Source of the DNA: Gymnorhina tibicen
Lineage: Eukaryota > Chordata > Aves > Passeriformes > Artamidae
Reading direction: 5' to 3'
DNA: 64,000 bases
Assembly (NCBI GenBank): GCA_013399875.1
Contig: VXAZ01008267.1
Coordinates: 1,135,141-1,199,140, forward strand
Made by a program: the position numbers and the translations under genes. Of the stretch, positions 20,901 to 34,050 are shown in pieces. The notes under the pieces are model-generated. The model was given only the letters and a program-made list of their open reading frames with translations. It was not told the origin of the DNA and did not search any database. Numbering within the stretch: position 1 is the first letter of the stretch; each line of letters begins with the position of its first letter.

Positions 20901-23900
20901 TATACTAGCAAAGCTGTCGGTTTTCTGTAAGAATTCTCTCTCTCTTTTCTTAATTGTCACTCAACAGGGGTCAACTGTGAACTGCCAATGGGCTTTCACA
21001 GGCTGAGTGGCATGAAACCCCAGGGTGGACTGAAGGCCATCCAGACAAAATGCTGGAGACCTAACATTAAGATTGACCCAGACAATTCATTTATTCATTT
21101 GCTTTCCAGTTCTACCTTCCTGAGCCAACAGGCCATAATATATGCATAGCTATAGTTGGTACGTAAAACACAATTTCAGACCTCAAAATTCAAAGTGTCT
21201 GAGAAATATCTTACATGTTGTTGTCATCTTACTCTAAATAATCTGACTCCTATAATAGCAGAGGAGTTTTAGCTCAGACCTATGTGCCACTGCACAGAGA
21301 ACTGTGCTTGGGATCACAGAGTCTTCAACCCTGACCACCAATGCATACATGTGAGCACAGATCATTCCCTTTTCTTCTGTAGAAGTATAACACGACAGGG
21401 AAAATTCCATCTGTTTTTATGCTATGAGTGCTCCCAGTCTTCTCAAAATGGCATGAAGTTTAAGCCAGAATGTGGTCAACCACACATGCAGAAGATGCAA
21501 ATAGCATTAAGTCAAGGAGAAAAAGACATGTAAAATGCATTTGAACAAAACTTGGTATTCTATTTCTTCTCTGGTATGTTTAGATTTCAGCTAACCTACC
21601 ACCCTGATTGTATTCTTCTAGAACAGTTTTCAGCGTAGTCATGGCCTCATATCCTCAGGGTTGCTACAGAAAAGTAAGTAGACATCCCAAGTTTAGGTAC
21701 TGTGAAGAAGAGAGACATTCCTTTTTGTTTCAGTTCCCTTGAAAGACCAGTCTTGGCTTTTGACACATCTTCTGAAGTGGATAGACAGGAATCCTATGCT
21801 GACTTGGGTTGAACTAGTAATCATAAAGACACCACAATGTCTTTAGACATGTGATTGACTCAACTGAATAAAGAAGAACAGTGTAGGTGAGTTAATCTTG
21901 CTTGTCTAAAATCTGCAATAACCCCGAGGGGAGCTAGAATAGTAACAGCAAAAATTGCTACTTGATGCCATTAAGATCAGTTTTAATTTTGCTGTCATCA
22001 TTTTTATCGACTCTCACAGTTTTGTTTTGAAATTGCTTTTTTTGACAGTCAAACGAAAAGCCATAAGGAGGGGTGGTTTTTGTTTGTTTATTTTGTTGTT
22101 ATTGTTTTTAAGCACAACCTGCCAATTTCATATTACCAGTTTAAAATCATTATTGAAATGCTGCTGCCATTAAGAAAAGGTCACAAGAGTTTTTGGGTGT
22201 TTTGCTTTTGTCTATCTTCTCTTGCTAAAATATTTTTCAAGATCTGATTTGTCTTTTGTAATTAACACAGGACAGAGTGGGTTTAGTCAATGTACAGTTT
22301 AATAGATTGTGGCAGTTCAATGCACTGAAGTTTTAGCAAAAGTTGTCAAATTGCAGTAAAGCAGTCAATTTTTTTCTCTTTTCTAATTGCTATTAAATAT
22401 GAGTAAGTGATTGCATGCACAGAAAGTAGCTCTCAAGCTTTTTTATTTTTTCTTTCTTAGGCAAAGGTAAAATTAATTGAGTTCCAAATGCATATTACTC
22501 CCCACTAGTCTGCCTCAGCAACGGATTTCTTCTTGAGACAGTCTCCCAATTTGTGATAAAATGAGCAGAACTATTCTTCTTCAGAACTAACTATCAGAAT
22601 GAGTTTAAGCTAGAAATTTGATTTAGGGATGCAATTCAGACCTTGCAGGTTAGCTGCCATTATAGATGAGCTTAAGAAGAAAGAAAACCCCAGTGGAAGA
22701 TCCAAAACAGGCACTGAATCCTTCAAACTCCTTGATTTGGGACTTGATGCTTTTGGAAATATTCAGGAACAAGACTGAGATCATCACCTTCATACTTGGA
22801 GGGTTTCTTTGTTGTCTCTACTATCAGCATAGGTAATAGGGCCAGCAGTTATTTGAGGTCGTCCTGTGCCAGAAGGTGTCTCCATGGGGTGGCAGGACAT
22901 GTATCCCCTGCCACAGTGCTGCCCTGAACCACTTGATGCTGCTGAGATTGGCACAGCAGTGCTGGAGCTCACCATCCTGAGGGCACAGGCATTGTGCCCA
23001 TCAGACAAGCAAAGAGGTGATGCTGCTTTTTGCACTGAGGGAAATCATGTGCAAGTAAATGAAAGTGAATCCTGAGAAGTGCAAGCTGCCAGAATGATGT
23101 GTCAGCCCTGTTTATGCTGGAGTCTCATGAAAGAGGACAGTGTTGTTGCTGAAAAAGATGGCCTTTGCCTCTGGTCATTCACAGTTCTCTGGACTGTCCC
23201 ATGCTTTGCTCTTTTTTCTTTCCTATGGAAACTTCTGCCCTTGCCTTCATTCCATTTCTTGAGAAATACACAAAATCAGAGGGTGTGATCAGGTCATTCT
23301 GTTTACAGCCCTGCACCTACATGGGGGGAGAGAGCATCAGTACATCTGTATGACTTCTACACTTTTCTGATTGACATTGGCTAATAGATCCCAAAATTTC
23401 AGGGGACCTGAGTGGGTGGCACAAACTTGAGAGACAGACAGGGAAAGGTTCAGACAGATCGCTATCATAAATTTAATCTCTTTAGAATATGAGATTTACA
23501 GTATCATCTGCTGGCAGAACCTGAACTCCCATAGCTGCTAGGTCAAAGTTGACATGGTTTAAAAAAAACCTTCAGTGTAAATACAGACTTTGAAAGAGTT
23601 TTTTCCAGAGGAAGACTTCTGCTGTGCTTGAGATACAGGAATATCAGCAGGAACCACAGTCTGCCTGAAGCCATAAAGCTGACATACTTCAGTGGTCCTT
23701 TGCCTATAAGAACTAGAAGGTTTTGACTTAAAAAGAAAAGGCTTGCATAAAATTACAGGAAGAGGAGAGAGTAAACATAGTGCATATTTAGAGCAAAGGA
23801 CAACACTGATCTGTTGTTGTTTTCATAACTGGTTTTTTCCCCTTGTTAGTCTTGTGTTTAATTCTTCCCATACTCTAAAGAGAAATGGAAAAGATTCACT

Positions 23901-25577
23901 GTTTTTTTCCTTATGTTAGTGTTCTCCCCAGTGCCCTTCCCACCAAGGCAAACTCCAGGGCATTTGAAGAAATTTGACATCTGAAACTAAAGACTATTTT
24001 TTGTGTAAAAAGTTAACAGGAGATACAGAGGTTTGAAACCTATTTCTGTCTTACCCTAATTTAGAATGACCAGCTTCAACTTCCCCAGCCTCTGCAGGAA
24101 GCTGCAGTCCTCAGCCAGCATGTCCCCCTCTGTATCTTCACCTTGGCTTTCCCATTTCTTCTTATTCAGGTTTCAGCTTATCTTGAGGGAACTTGTGAAT
24201 CTTCTAGGTCACATTTTGCAGTAATAATTTAAAAAAAAATTTCATAAGAAAGCAGGATGTATTATACCCCAGCCTGTCTACTAGATAATGCTGTCTTTTA
24301 CAGAATTAACAACACAGAAAAAACTGGTTTTACTGGATTTGTGTTATTCCCTTTTGCTTTTTTGGAGGTCATTTAGGAATGAGGTAAGGAAACACTTCTC
24401 TTTCACCTTTTAAGATCTTTACTCCTTGGAAACAAGTGGAATAATGTTGGGCAATGGTTTATTGTTCTTTTGTTTTATACACATATATTCTATTAAACAT
24501 GTGCATGAACTGTTCTTTCTACACACCAAAAGGACCTATAGAAACTCAGAGGAAATTTTGTATTTGAAAAGATTATTTACTAATCAAAATGGTATACATT
24601 TGCAAAGGCATGTTCTTGGCAGGGGACGCCAGCAAACCTACAGAATTAACAGCTCTACAGATGGGCAACATCCAGGTCGGAAACAAGGAGTGAAAGAAGA
24701 CATGGTCCAGCCAATTCCGAGAGGGACGTTAATGGGAAACAGTCATTGGACCAATTTGCTCCAAGATAGAATTTGAATTAATGCCATCTAATGGAGAGTG
24801 GGAATCACTGCAGCAGAAGAAAAGATGGAAGTCTGAGGTCAGTTCAGGGGAGCTGGGCGGTGGTTCCCCCCTGGGATCTCTTTGGAAGGTATGGTGAAAG
24901 CAAAATGTGAAAGTTGAAAAAAAAAAATTGGAGAACAAAAGTTTTCCCTAAGAAAAGGAGTATTTTGATTCATTGGTGATTTTACTGTTCAGGCTGCCAG
25001 ACTGTATAAAAGAGGGAACAGGAATGACCATCAAATCAAAGAGGGGATATGGATTTGAAAACTTCATTGTTATTGTAGCTAGAAGAGAAAATGGCACAAC
25101 ATGAATCCATTCTAGGGGCAGTGATTGTAAATGAGAAAGGGAATGGCACAAAGGTAACCCTTTCCAGTCCTAACAAGGTACACTTGTGTGGTCCTAACAC
25201 ACTTTGGCCCTCTATGTTGTGTAATTTGCTGGTTTCTTTGCTAGAATGACTGCACGCTTGTAGCCCTGGAGCAGCGAATTAGAAAATACATTTTCTTCTT
25301 TGGAGAACAGAAGTTTCCATTGTAATTACATTAACGCTGATCAATAAATATATTTTAACTGTTCTATGGCTTCATGAAAGTGATGTTACAGTGACTAAAG
25401 CAATACTTTCTGTATAAGCCTATTCCATCCACTTAGAGCACTCAAAAAATGGGATGTTTTTGCTAAGATGAACTGTATTCTCTGCAAAAAAGGTCAAGGG
25501 ACAAACATTTCAAACCCTGTGCCTGGCTCAGATATGTGCAAACAACTGGAACTACAAACAAACCTTGAAGTGTTCAT

Positions 25578-25593
25578 GCAAACATGAGTTTGC
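25578..25593. repeat. small perfect inverted repeat
   Basis: GCAAAC and GTTTGC are separated by four bases. Short palindromes of this size occur by chance and no function is proposed. Confidence 0.6.
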
Positions 25594-25897
25594 ACAAGCA
25601 AAGCAGGATGTATACGTAAACGGGAGTTTGCTCACATATGCTAACTAGCTGGAGCAGAAAGCAGCATGAAAGTTTTGCTTTAATTATTTTAGAAAGTGAA
25701 GCAGGATGGTGATATTTGCCTGGGCCACTTCACGCTGTAGGCCATTTCCCACCCTCTTGGGAAAGCACTGAGAAGGCTTTGCTGGTTTGTAGGCACAGCT
25801 TGTAGGGTTTGTACATAGCTAGAAGAAAAGCGGGGAAGAAATTCAGGAGTGAATTATAGCGAGGGTCAAACAGATCCTTGTGGAAAAACCTCCTGGG

Positions 25898-25933
25898 GAC
25901 TGTTAGAGAGCTGTTGACTATTAGAGAGCTGCT
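25898..25933 (+). repeat. 18-bp tandem duplication
   Basis: Two adjacent 18-base units ('gactgttagagagctgtt' and 'gactattagagagctgct') differ at two positions. It looks like a simple local duplication. Confidence 0.85.
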
Positions 25934-27680
25934 AAGTCTTAAAGCCAGAGTTGGAGTAGGGCTACAGGAGGACTGAGAGTAAGTGTGAGCCAAGGTGAAA
26001 GCCAAGGCTCTCCAGTTAGGTGATTCTCTAACTCTTATGGTAAATTTTTTGTAGACCATTTGAATTTGTTGACAGAATTTGTTAAAAACCGATTAAAATA
26101 TTTCGTGACTACTATAGATATCTATGTCTCTCCCTATGTATCTCTATATATACACTTGGCATATTATCAAACAGTCAGGAAATGCCAGCATTATACAAAT
26201 TTTAGCAAATCAAGGACAATTTTAAGAGATACTTATGGGGGAAAATACACCTAGGCTAAGTTTATAATGTAAATTATGTTTTTTAAAAAAAGATTTGTAC
26301 TACAGATATGGAGATGGGATGGGTGATGGCTTCACTTTTAGGCCTCAATTAGGTCTTCTATCTAACACAAAAAATGTTTGTATACTTCTGTTTTAATTAT
26401 CCATGCCAAGAGAATTAGCTGTTTTCCCTTATTTGCATTTTTCAATGTTTTCTGGTACTAAATCTAAAAATGCTCCTTTTTTAGGATCCTACTGCCCTTC
26501 TGCTATTGTGGTATTTGGAAGTTACCCACCATGTATGTATAGCCACTGATCTCATGTTAAATTTATTATCAGTATTCTGAGTCAAAGGAATAGGTTTTGA
26601 AGCACAGGAGAAGACTGGAAGTGCTATATGCTGAAGTAAGTGCAATTGTTTGAATGGATCACAATGCATTCGCACATCTCAGCAACACGAGGGCAAAATA
26701 GTTTTCCAGATATGCAGGTTATGAAATAGCAGGAGGTGCTAATGTGTAGTCTAAATGAAATGTGTTCTCTGAAGGTTTATATTCAAATGCAAACCTGAAA
26801 AGACTGATGTTTGTATTGCTTTCAAATAATCACAGGAAAATATGCTAATGCTTTTATGCAGCAATGGCATCATCAACAATGCTGGGGCCAACCCAGAAAT
26901 AACAGCAATGCAGGAGAATTTCTATCAGCTTTCTTTTTCTATTCTTCTAAGGTTTAATTAGTCCAATATCAAGCCTCAAGGAACCAAACTACTTTGCTGC
27001 ATTTGCTATGCAGAGCAAACTGCACCTTGATTCAAAATAGTTCTCTACTAAAATTGCATGGAAAGCTGTCACTGTTTTTACACTGCTGTAGCTGATTTTC
27101 TTTATTTATTTAAGTTTTTCAGTTTCTTGCATAAAGTGTTGTTTGTTGGAGCTTGCCCCATCTGTTTCTTTGAGAACAGTTACTGATACTTCTTGTTCTT
27201 AGGTTGAGGGAGGAGGATGAAAATAATGTACCACTGAGTGCAGGTGATCAGAGACAAGACCAAAGAGCAAGTTTTGCAAATGCTGTTGTCCGTGTTACTC
27301 ACTACTCAAGATCAGCCCAGTATGGAGGAGTGCTGGTGAATGCTGATGCATTTGTTTATACCCTTGAGCCATCTGCCCTTTTGCATTCAACAGATTGTCA
27401 TTCCAGTCTTCTACGTCTTCCTATTGGTTGCCCAAAAGATTCGGAAGAAGGAAGTGTTTAACTTTGAGGAATGCCTGCTCTTTTAGAGCATGTTCCTCTG
27501 AAACCAGTGACAAAGTACTCCTTGAGACTGATGACTGCAGGGTCAGTTTCTAAGATAATATTGACTGACATAAGAACTTTGAGCACTTTGAGCATACAAA
27601 CCCTAGACTGTAGTGTCACACAAGACAGCTATTCCTATTATGCATTGTCATACGTTACTCCTCAAACACCTACATTTTCA

Positions 27681-27698
27681 AACAACAACAACAACAAC
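27681..27698 (+). repeat. (AAC)n microsatellite
   Basis: Six perfect AAC units are followed by 'gacaaaag'. It is a short trinucleotide repeat. Confidence 0.9.
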
Positions 27699-30600
27699 GA
27701 CAAAAGAATGTGCTTTACTAAATGCTCAGGGAGAGAATTTTTACATTGAATTACTGTGCACAGTGGATTTTACTGTCATTTTGTGGGCAACAGACCATTG
27801 GCTTTGAGATCCAGGAATACTACTAAAGCTTTACTGCAAATTTTGAGAGATACGTATATTTCTGGTATTCATTGTGAAAACTTGCAGCCTTTGCTCTGAA
27901 GATGGTGAGGCACTATAAGAAGTGCCCATTTGCTCAAAAAAATCCAGAAAATGCAAATACAAAAAAATTCATGTACGGGAAGACACCTTTGGTGGAAACG
28001 TCATTTTTTCTGTTTTTTTATTTCAAGTGGAAATGTGTACACAGGTTATTTTCTGTTAATACTGAATGGTAACAATTTAAGCACATATTTGAAAACAATT
28101 TTAGTTCAAGCACAACAACCTAAGGAAAAATAAAATAACATGTAAAAAGCACAGGTTTTGCCCATTTTAGCATACTTATTTTCCTTCAGAGACTGAAGAC
28201 TGTATTCCAGCCTGCTCAATAACCTCTTAGACTGGATGCCTGAAGTGAGACAAAATGAACTCTCACTGGCAGGAAGAAAAAATCAAAGTACAAGAATTGG
28301 TAATGCTGTATATTTTACAGGGTGTCAGAGCCGCCTGTTATTCCACATTTCCCCAGACTGTAAAAATGTGAGAACTGTCAAAAACAAGACAACCACCTAC
28401 CCTCTGCTCTAAGTAAGGATTATAAAATGTTGTAAGTATGCCTCGGCATTTACATACATATTTTCTTTTTTATTATTTTTTTGTTGATGAAATTGAGTAT
28501 ACAACATTGCCAAGGGAATATTATTACTTTTAATATGCCTAAAATATTCAGCAGTGTGTTCAAATTCTTTGGAAAACAGTCATTATACTGCATAGAGGAT
28601 TTCAGCTTGAAATATTCAAAGAGCGTCAGAGAGAGAGACCCACACTTCACTGTAAGCAAATATTTCTGTCGCTTTGAACACAAAAGCTGTCTTGTTTATA
28701 GTGTTTCAAGTGAACCATCTTAGAGGTACTGTAGTGGATTTACAAGATCAGTTGACAGTGCTATTGTTAATCCTACTCATCAGTGTAAGTGTACTGAGAT
28801 TTCCCCTTGGGAACCAAATCCAACAGGCCTTTGAATCAGAAGACTTTCTTATTTGGTGATTTCTTTACTGACCTGGTCCTCCTTCTACTCTGCAATAGGT
28901 CAGCTAAAGGCATGTACTCTAAAGAGAAGTCTTGAGAGTAGTTTCTAACTAGAGGTAAGAGGGGATTGATGCTCTTAGTATTTTGTGTTCATTGCATTTC
29001 TCATCACTATGTCTATACACTGGAAGCGTTCTCTTTCAATTAGAGAACTCAGTATTGTTTGAGCACACTTTAAAGGTTAAGTATGTGATTAAGTGCTTTC
29101 CTGAATCACTCTCTGGAGACACCTCTCTCTTTCCATGAATGCAGAGGCAACAAACTCAGCTTGAGGTACCTGCATACAGAAGGCTAGTGTTGGCTACCTT
29201 AAGTTCCTTCTTGGTGGATATGACTGTAAAAGAAGGCTAGACAGTTTTTCATTTTCAGATCACATATATCAAGCCCTGTCTGCCAGTGTCTTCCTCTCTT
29301 GGTCTGTCTGGTGACATAAAAACCTCATTCAAGCTGGCTTTACACTCTCTTGGGCAAATTCTGCTGCTCATTATGCTATAGCTCTGAAGGCTGCAGCAGT
29401 GGGTGTCTTCTGCTCACAAGTTTGTCTGACCCTCCTGCTTGCTTTCTTACTACTAAATGTTAACCCTTAATGTTTGGGAGGAAAGTAATTGTGGATGTGT
29501 TCTCTGCCAGCTCAGAAACTATTATGAGATTTTTGCTACATTTTCCCCGTTTTATTTGGGCACAGGATATTGATGTAGAAAGAGCTGGGAGGATTTTTAA
29601 GGTGTAGAGTTTTTTACGTGGGTGGGAGGTCTATTTTCCAGTCCTGCCCTCTCTGCATCCTGTATATTCATCTTTGCCTCCGTGAACTTCTTATGGATCT
29701 TCCTGGGGAAGGTTACTCCTTAGAGTGAGTAATAGCATCTCAAAGGGATTTTGTTTTGGATCAGGTGATCTAACAGAGGAAACCTGGAATAATTTGACTT
29801 AGGAATAGCAGTTATGGGCAGGTGCATAATCAGTCTGGTGTAGTGACTAGATGTTAGTCATTTGGTAGGCAAGAAATTAAACCAACTGGCCAAAAAACGT
29901 GGAATAAATGAGTTCAAGCCTCTTGCTCCTCCCAGTTCCTCCATCCCCATCCAACCTGTACCATGACTGCCAGAGCGTGGGGTGTGCTTCAGAGCAAACT
30001 CATCAGAGCAGCTCACGCTTGGTTGCTGTATGGCATGTACGTCAGGAAAGAATAGGGATTGGGATTTTCTGCTCTCACCGTCATGAAGTCAAGAGCTATT
30101 GAGGGAATGCTGCTCATGCAGTCTTGGCAAAGAGGCAAAGACTGGGCAAAAACCTAAGAGGTATCTACTTGGTATCTACTGTGCTATTTTGACAACTTTA
30201 TAAGAAAAAGAGAGGGTAGTTCCAGATTTATCTAATACATTAACTTCTGTGAAGCTTTAGTTAGAGGCACCTTTGCACATGATATAGATTATTTACAGAT
30301 GGAGACAGCACATACAGGATAAAATATTACATACACTTTTATTAATGACATTGCTTCTTCATTTTGATGTTGACCTCAGTTTCAGGTCATCTTTATAAGT
30401 TTCTGTATTGGGCCCCAGATTGACACTGCTTGTATATTGTCCAGACTGGGAGGATTTCTTGGTATCCTTGCTTCCTTTTCCTAAGCACTGCTAATTCACG
30501 AAGCACTTCTGCTGTACCGCAAATTTGGGAAACTCATGCTGTACACCAGTAATTGGATCTGGTGTGTTGAAAGAAACTTTCTTGTGATGTGCAAGAAAGA

Positions 30601-32572
30601 GTGATGCCTTTTTAATGGAAAAGAATCTGTATTTTAAAATGCAAACACATATATATAAACATTTTTTTTCAACTACACATGGTACAGCTGAATAATAATT
30701 TCAACAGGTGCTTAGTTTGAGAAGTCTCTCAGGTGATTTCCTGGAGTAGTTTATATAAAATGGCAGGTAACATGCACCTGCTTTATTCTCTTACCTGATT
30801 CTCCTTTCATATATGAGGGGTGCAGCAATGGTGTTACTTCGATGGGATTCCTCCTGATTTGGACCACATACGCAAGAGTAGGATCTCTTCATGTTGAGCT
30901 GATGAACATTTTGTTAAACTGCTCAGGAAAATATTTTGACTGGTGAGAGAAAATACCTGTAATACAGCACTCAATATTTTCAGTTGGCACTGCTGTCATT
31001 TAGAATAGTGGGCTGAACTTTGACAACATCAATGTTTGTCATTTTTCCCAGGAAAGTAAAAAATCTTTCTTCATTTCAGTGGTGCAAAATCTGACCTATC
31101 AAGAAAGTATTGTCATTTCCAGAGGACTTGGACCATTTTCATATTTATGGGGTTAACTCCCTTACAGTTCGATTTAAAAAATAGTTATAATGAGCTGTGT
31201 GAAGGTTTCAAATGACACATTAGAGTAATATTACTTTTTGCATTAAAATGACCAACTGTTATTTCCATTCCTCTAGAGTTCATAAAAGTTATAGCCTCTT
31301 CCTGGAATTTGGAGAACAGTGCTGATTCACTCCACTTTAAAAGCAACTTTAAAGCATGGTGGGAAAATGTTGCATACCACATCTCCTTTCAGCACAATTG
31401 CCACTGCAGCCTTTTTAATATTTACAAAGTGCAACACTAGTGAGAAACCTGCAATCATAGACTTTCTTCTCACATAGAAACATAATCAACAGTCTCAAGA
31501 AGGAATAAGACCTGACAAAACTGAAGTTGGGGAAAACATTATCCTATCATATTGGTGTTTGTGTGTTTAAGATGGCAGAGAATTTTTTCTGCTTAGAAAC
31601 CCATAGCAGATGAAGCAATACCATTCTCCTTTTACACTTGCTTTCTCTCCTGTAACAACTGAAATGTGACAAAATAAGTCAGTAAAGGATTTTTCCAGTT
31701 TTATTTGTAATTGCTCTACCTGCATTTGATGCCTTTTTATCAATATGAAGTTGAATCCCAGATTCCTGACCTCAAGCTGAGCTACAGCTTTGCCCAAGAA
31801 CAAAACAGTTATACCAGTGTAGAAGCCTGCAAGCATTGCCTGGGATAAGATATTTAAGACTTGGTGCACTGTTTTTAAGAGAGAAAAAGACACAGACACT
31901 TTTAGATGACAGACCAAGGCAACATTTCTGAGGTAAACTCCTTGGTGGCAGCTGGGTGACAGATGTTCTGACACAGCTGTTTATCCTTACCCTCCCAGCA
32001 GCTCCACACCTCTTGCATCTGCCCATGGAGCACCTCCCATAAAGCCATTCTTTCTTTCTATAGTCAACAGAGATGGACCAGGTTGACTTTATTGGCTTAA
32101 CAAGGTGATTTTGGCTAACCTGAGCCATTTTAGGAGAAACATATCAGGTAGCAATCCTATGAGCGGCTGAGTGGATAGGGCAGAAACTGGTGGGGTTTCC
32201 AGTGTGGGGATAGGTGCAAGGAGCAGAGGAGCTGGGAAGTTCCGAAAGCCAAGCTGCTATGACATTAACAAACTATGTTGCGCAGCAGGTCCTATTAGCC
32301 TGGGCATGGTGCCATGCAGCTGAGGGGACAATGTGCAGCTAGCAGTGGCTCTGGGGTCTCTGTAGAATGCCCTGCTGTGTAGTGTAGACATCTACTTTGT
32401 GTTTTCTTCAGACCATTCATGCTACAGCTGTTTTTAAGAGGCTAAAATGCCTCAGACTTGACAAGATGCATGGAATTGAAGCCCAAAATGAAATTATTAG
32501 GTTGTCTAATGTGGGCTCACGTATATCTCAGGATATTAAATTTCACCTACTTATTTTTTGGAGTCTGGATCT

Positions 32573-32641
32573 GATCCAAAGCCTGCTGCAGCCTCTGGAC
32601 TTACTCCAGCAAGTTCAATGGGTTGTGATTCAGGCTTTGAG
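32573..32641. repeat. possible decayed ancient amniote repeat
   Basis: The sequence 'gatccaaagcctgctg' is followed about 50 bases later by 'caatgggttgtgattcagg'. From memory this resembles a widespread old sauropsid repeat in which 'gatccaaagcc' and 'caatgggctttggatcagg' face each other. The copy is too diverged to name. Confidence 0.3.
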
Positions 32642-33589
32642 TCAAGCCTCAACTTTATACATTTTTAATTATTGAAAAGACTCTAATCCCCTTCTGCCGC
32701 CGTGTGTGCTGATACAGAGACCTCATTTTCCACTGGTTAATGCTGGAATTTGTCACATTTTACAGGAAACATGCAGCATTTTAATTCAATGCAGTCAAAC
32801 ATTTTATTTTTCTAATAGATTTTGTGGGTATGTTAATGGAGTTGTGGCACAGACTTAGGATGCAGCTGACACAAATTATTTCTAAAACTCAATGAGCTGT
32901 GAGCATAGAAACAGAAGTATTGTCCTTCAGCTTCAAATTACAGATCTGTGCTCCCTGAGTTGCAGGTGATGTCCCCAGAGGTGAAGGGTAAGTCACACCT
33001 ACAGAGGTGTACCAGCATCCCTGTTCAGGTAAGTATTCCCAAAGCTTTGAGAAAAAAATATCTGGCTGATTGCTAGAGTAATGAAAAGCAGGCATTTGCC
33101 TTACACCATTCACAAAAATAGCAAGTGGAATGCAGAATGTTTATTTCAAGACAAAATATTTTTGTTTCTGGAAGCAGAAGAGAAGAAGGGGAGATAGAGA
33201 AATGACAAGGAAACTTACAAAGCAAGGGTGGCATTTGCCATGTGAGCCTGAGTGAACAGAATGAAATATTTCTCTCCACCTTGGGAAAATCTTCATTTTG
33301 TGTCTGTCAGCAACAAAGAGGCAACAAGTGTACGCAAATGAGAAGAGGTTGGCACAGAACCAGCCCATATATGCAATTATTTGAAGAAACTTACGTGTGA
33401 GTGCTGAAAAGGAGAGAGAAATCTCTGAAACCACACTGATGGCAGCTGTGTTCAGAGTTACTTAAGAAATACCCACAAACTTCATTCCCTTTATCATTTC
33501 AAAAAGAAGATAGAATTGAGTGAAAGGGCTAATTTTTTTACAGATATAAACAACAAGAGGTCCAGAGCACTCCACAAATATGGCTTCTA

Positions 33590-34050
33590 GCTATGCCTGA
33601 TTTAATAGCGTTCCTTTACTCGTGGTGGTGTAACAAGACGATTCAGCACGTGGCCAAGGTAATTAGTGAAATGCTGTCACCTCCAGCCAACTTCTGAAGG
33701 GCTGTGTGCTGAGAAGGAGCCTTCACAAGCTGATTCCACAACAACGTGCTGAGCTGCTCTCAGAGGAGCATGCCAGGTATCAGTGAAGTTGGCAGGTTGC
33801 AGCTTTGGTTCCATTCCTGGTCTTTTTCTTGCCTCCGGCCCCAGCATTTTAATTCGATACTGAGGAGTAACCCTAGCTAGCAGCTAATTACTGCAAGCTT
33901 CTGAAAGGTGTAATCTTTCTGATGACCTGCCAGTAATCTAGGAAATCCTGAGCAAATACTGAACTTCTAAAGATTCAGGATAGTTAATGAACTATCAGTG
34001 CAATTAATGGTTTCCTTTTATTTAGGACCTTCAAAAATCATAATAAAGAG
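33590..34050. promoter_or_regulatory. candidate conserved non-coding element between GSX2 and PDGFRA
   Basis: This block stands out from the surrounding intergenic DNA by its dense TAAT/ATTA cores: 'gccaaggtaattagtg', 'cattttaattcgatac', 'agcagctaattactgc' and 'gtgcaattaatggtttcc'. It also has a perfect palindrome at 33979-33996 (GATAGTT, aatg, AACTATC). No coding frame exists. It lies about 20 kb downstream of GSX2 and 16 kb upstream of PDGFRA and could serve either gene. Confidence 0.4.

Larger units (their letters stand above)
20950..33580. other. AT-rich intergenic DNA, no gene recognised
   Basis: No frame longer than about 140 codons occurs and none resembles a known protein. Simple repeats and small duplications are listed separately. 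I see no intact retroelement, and the avian CR1 3' end repeat (runs of ATTCTATGA) is absent. Confidence 0.55.
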
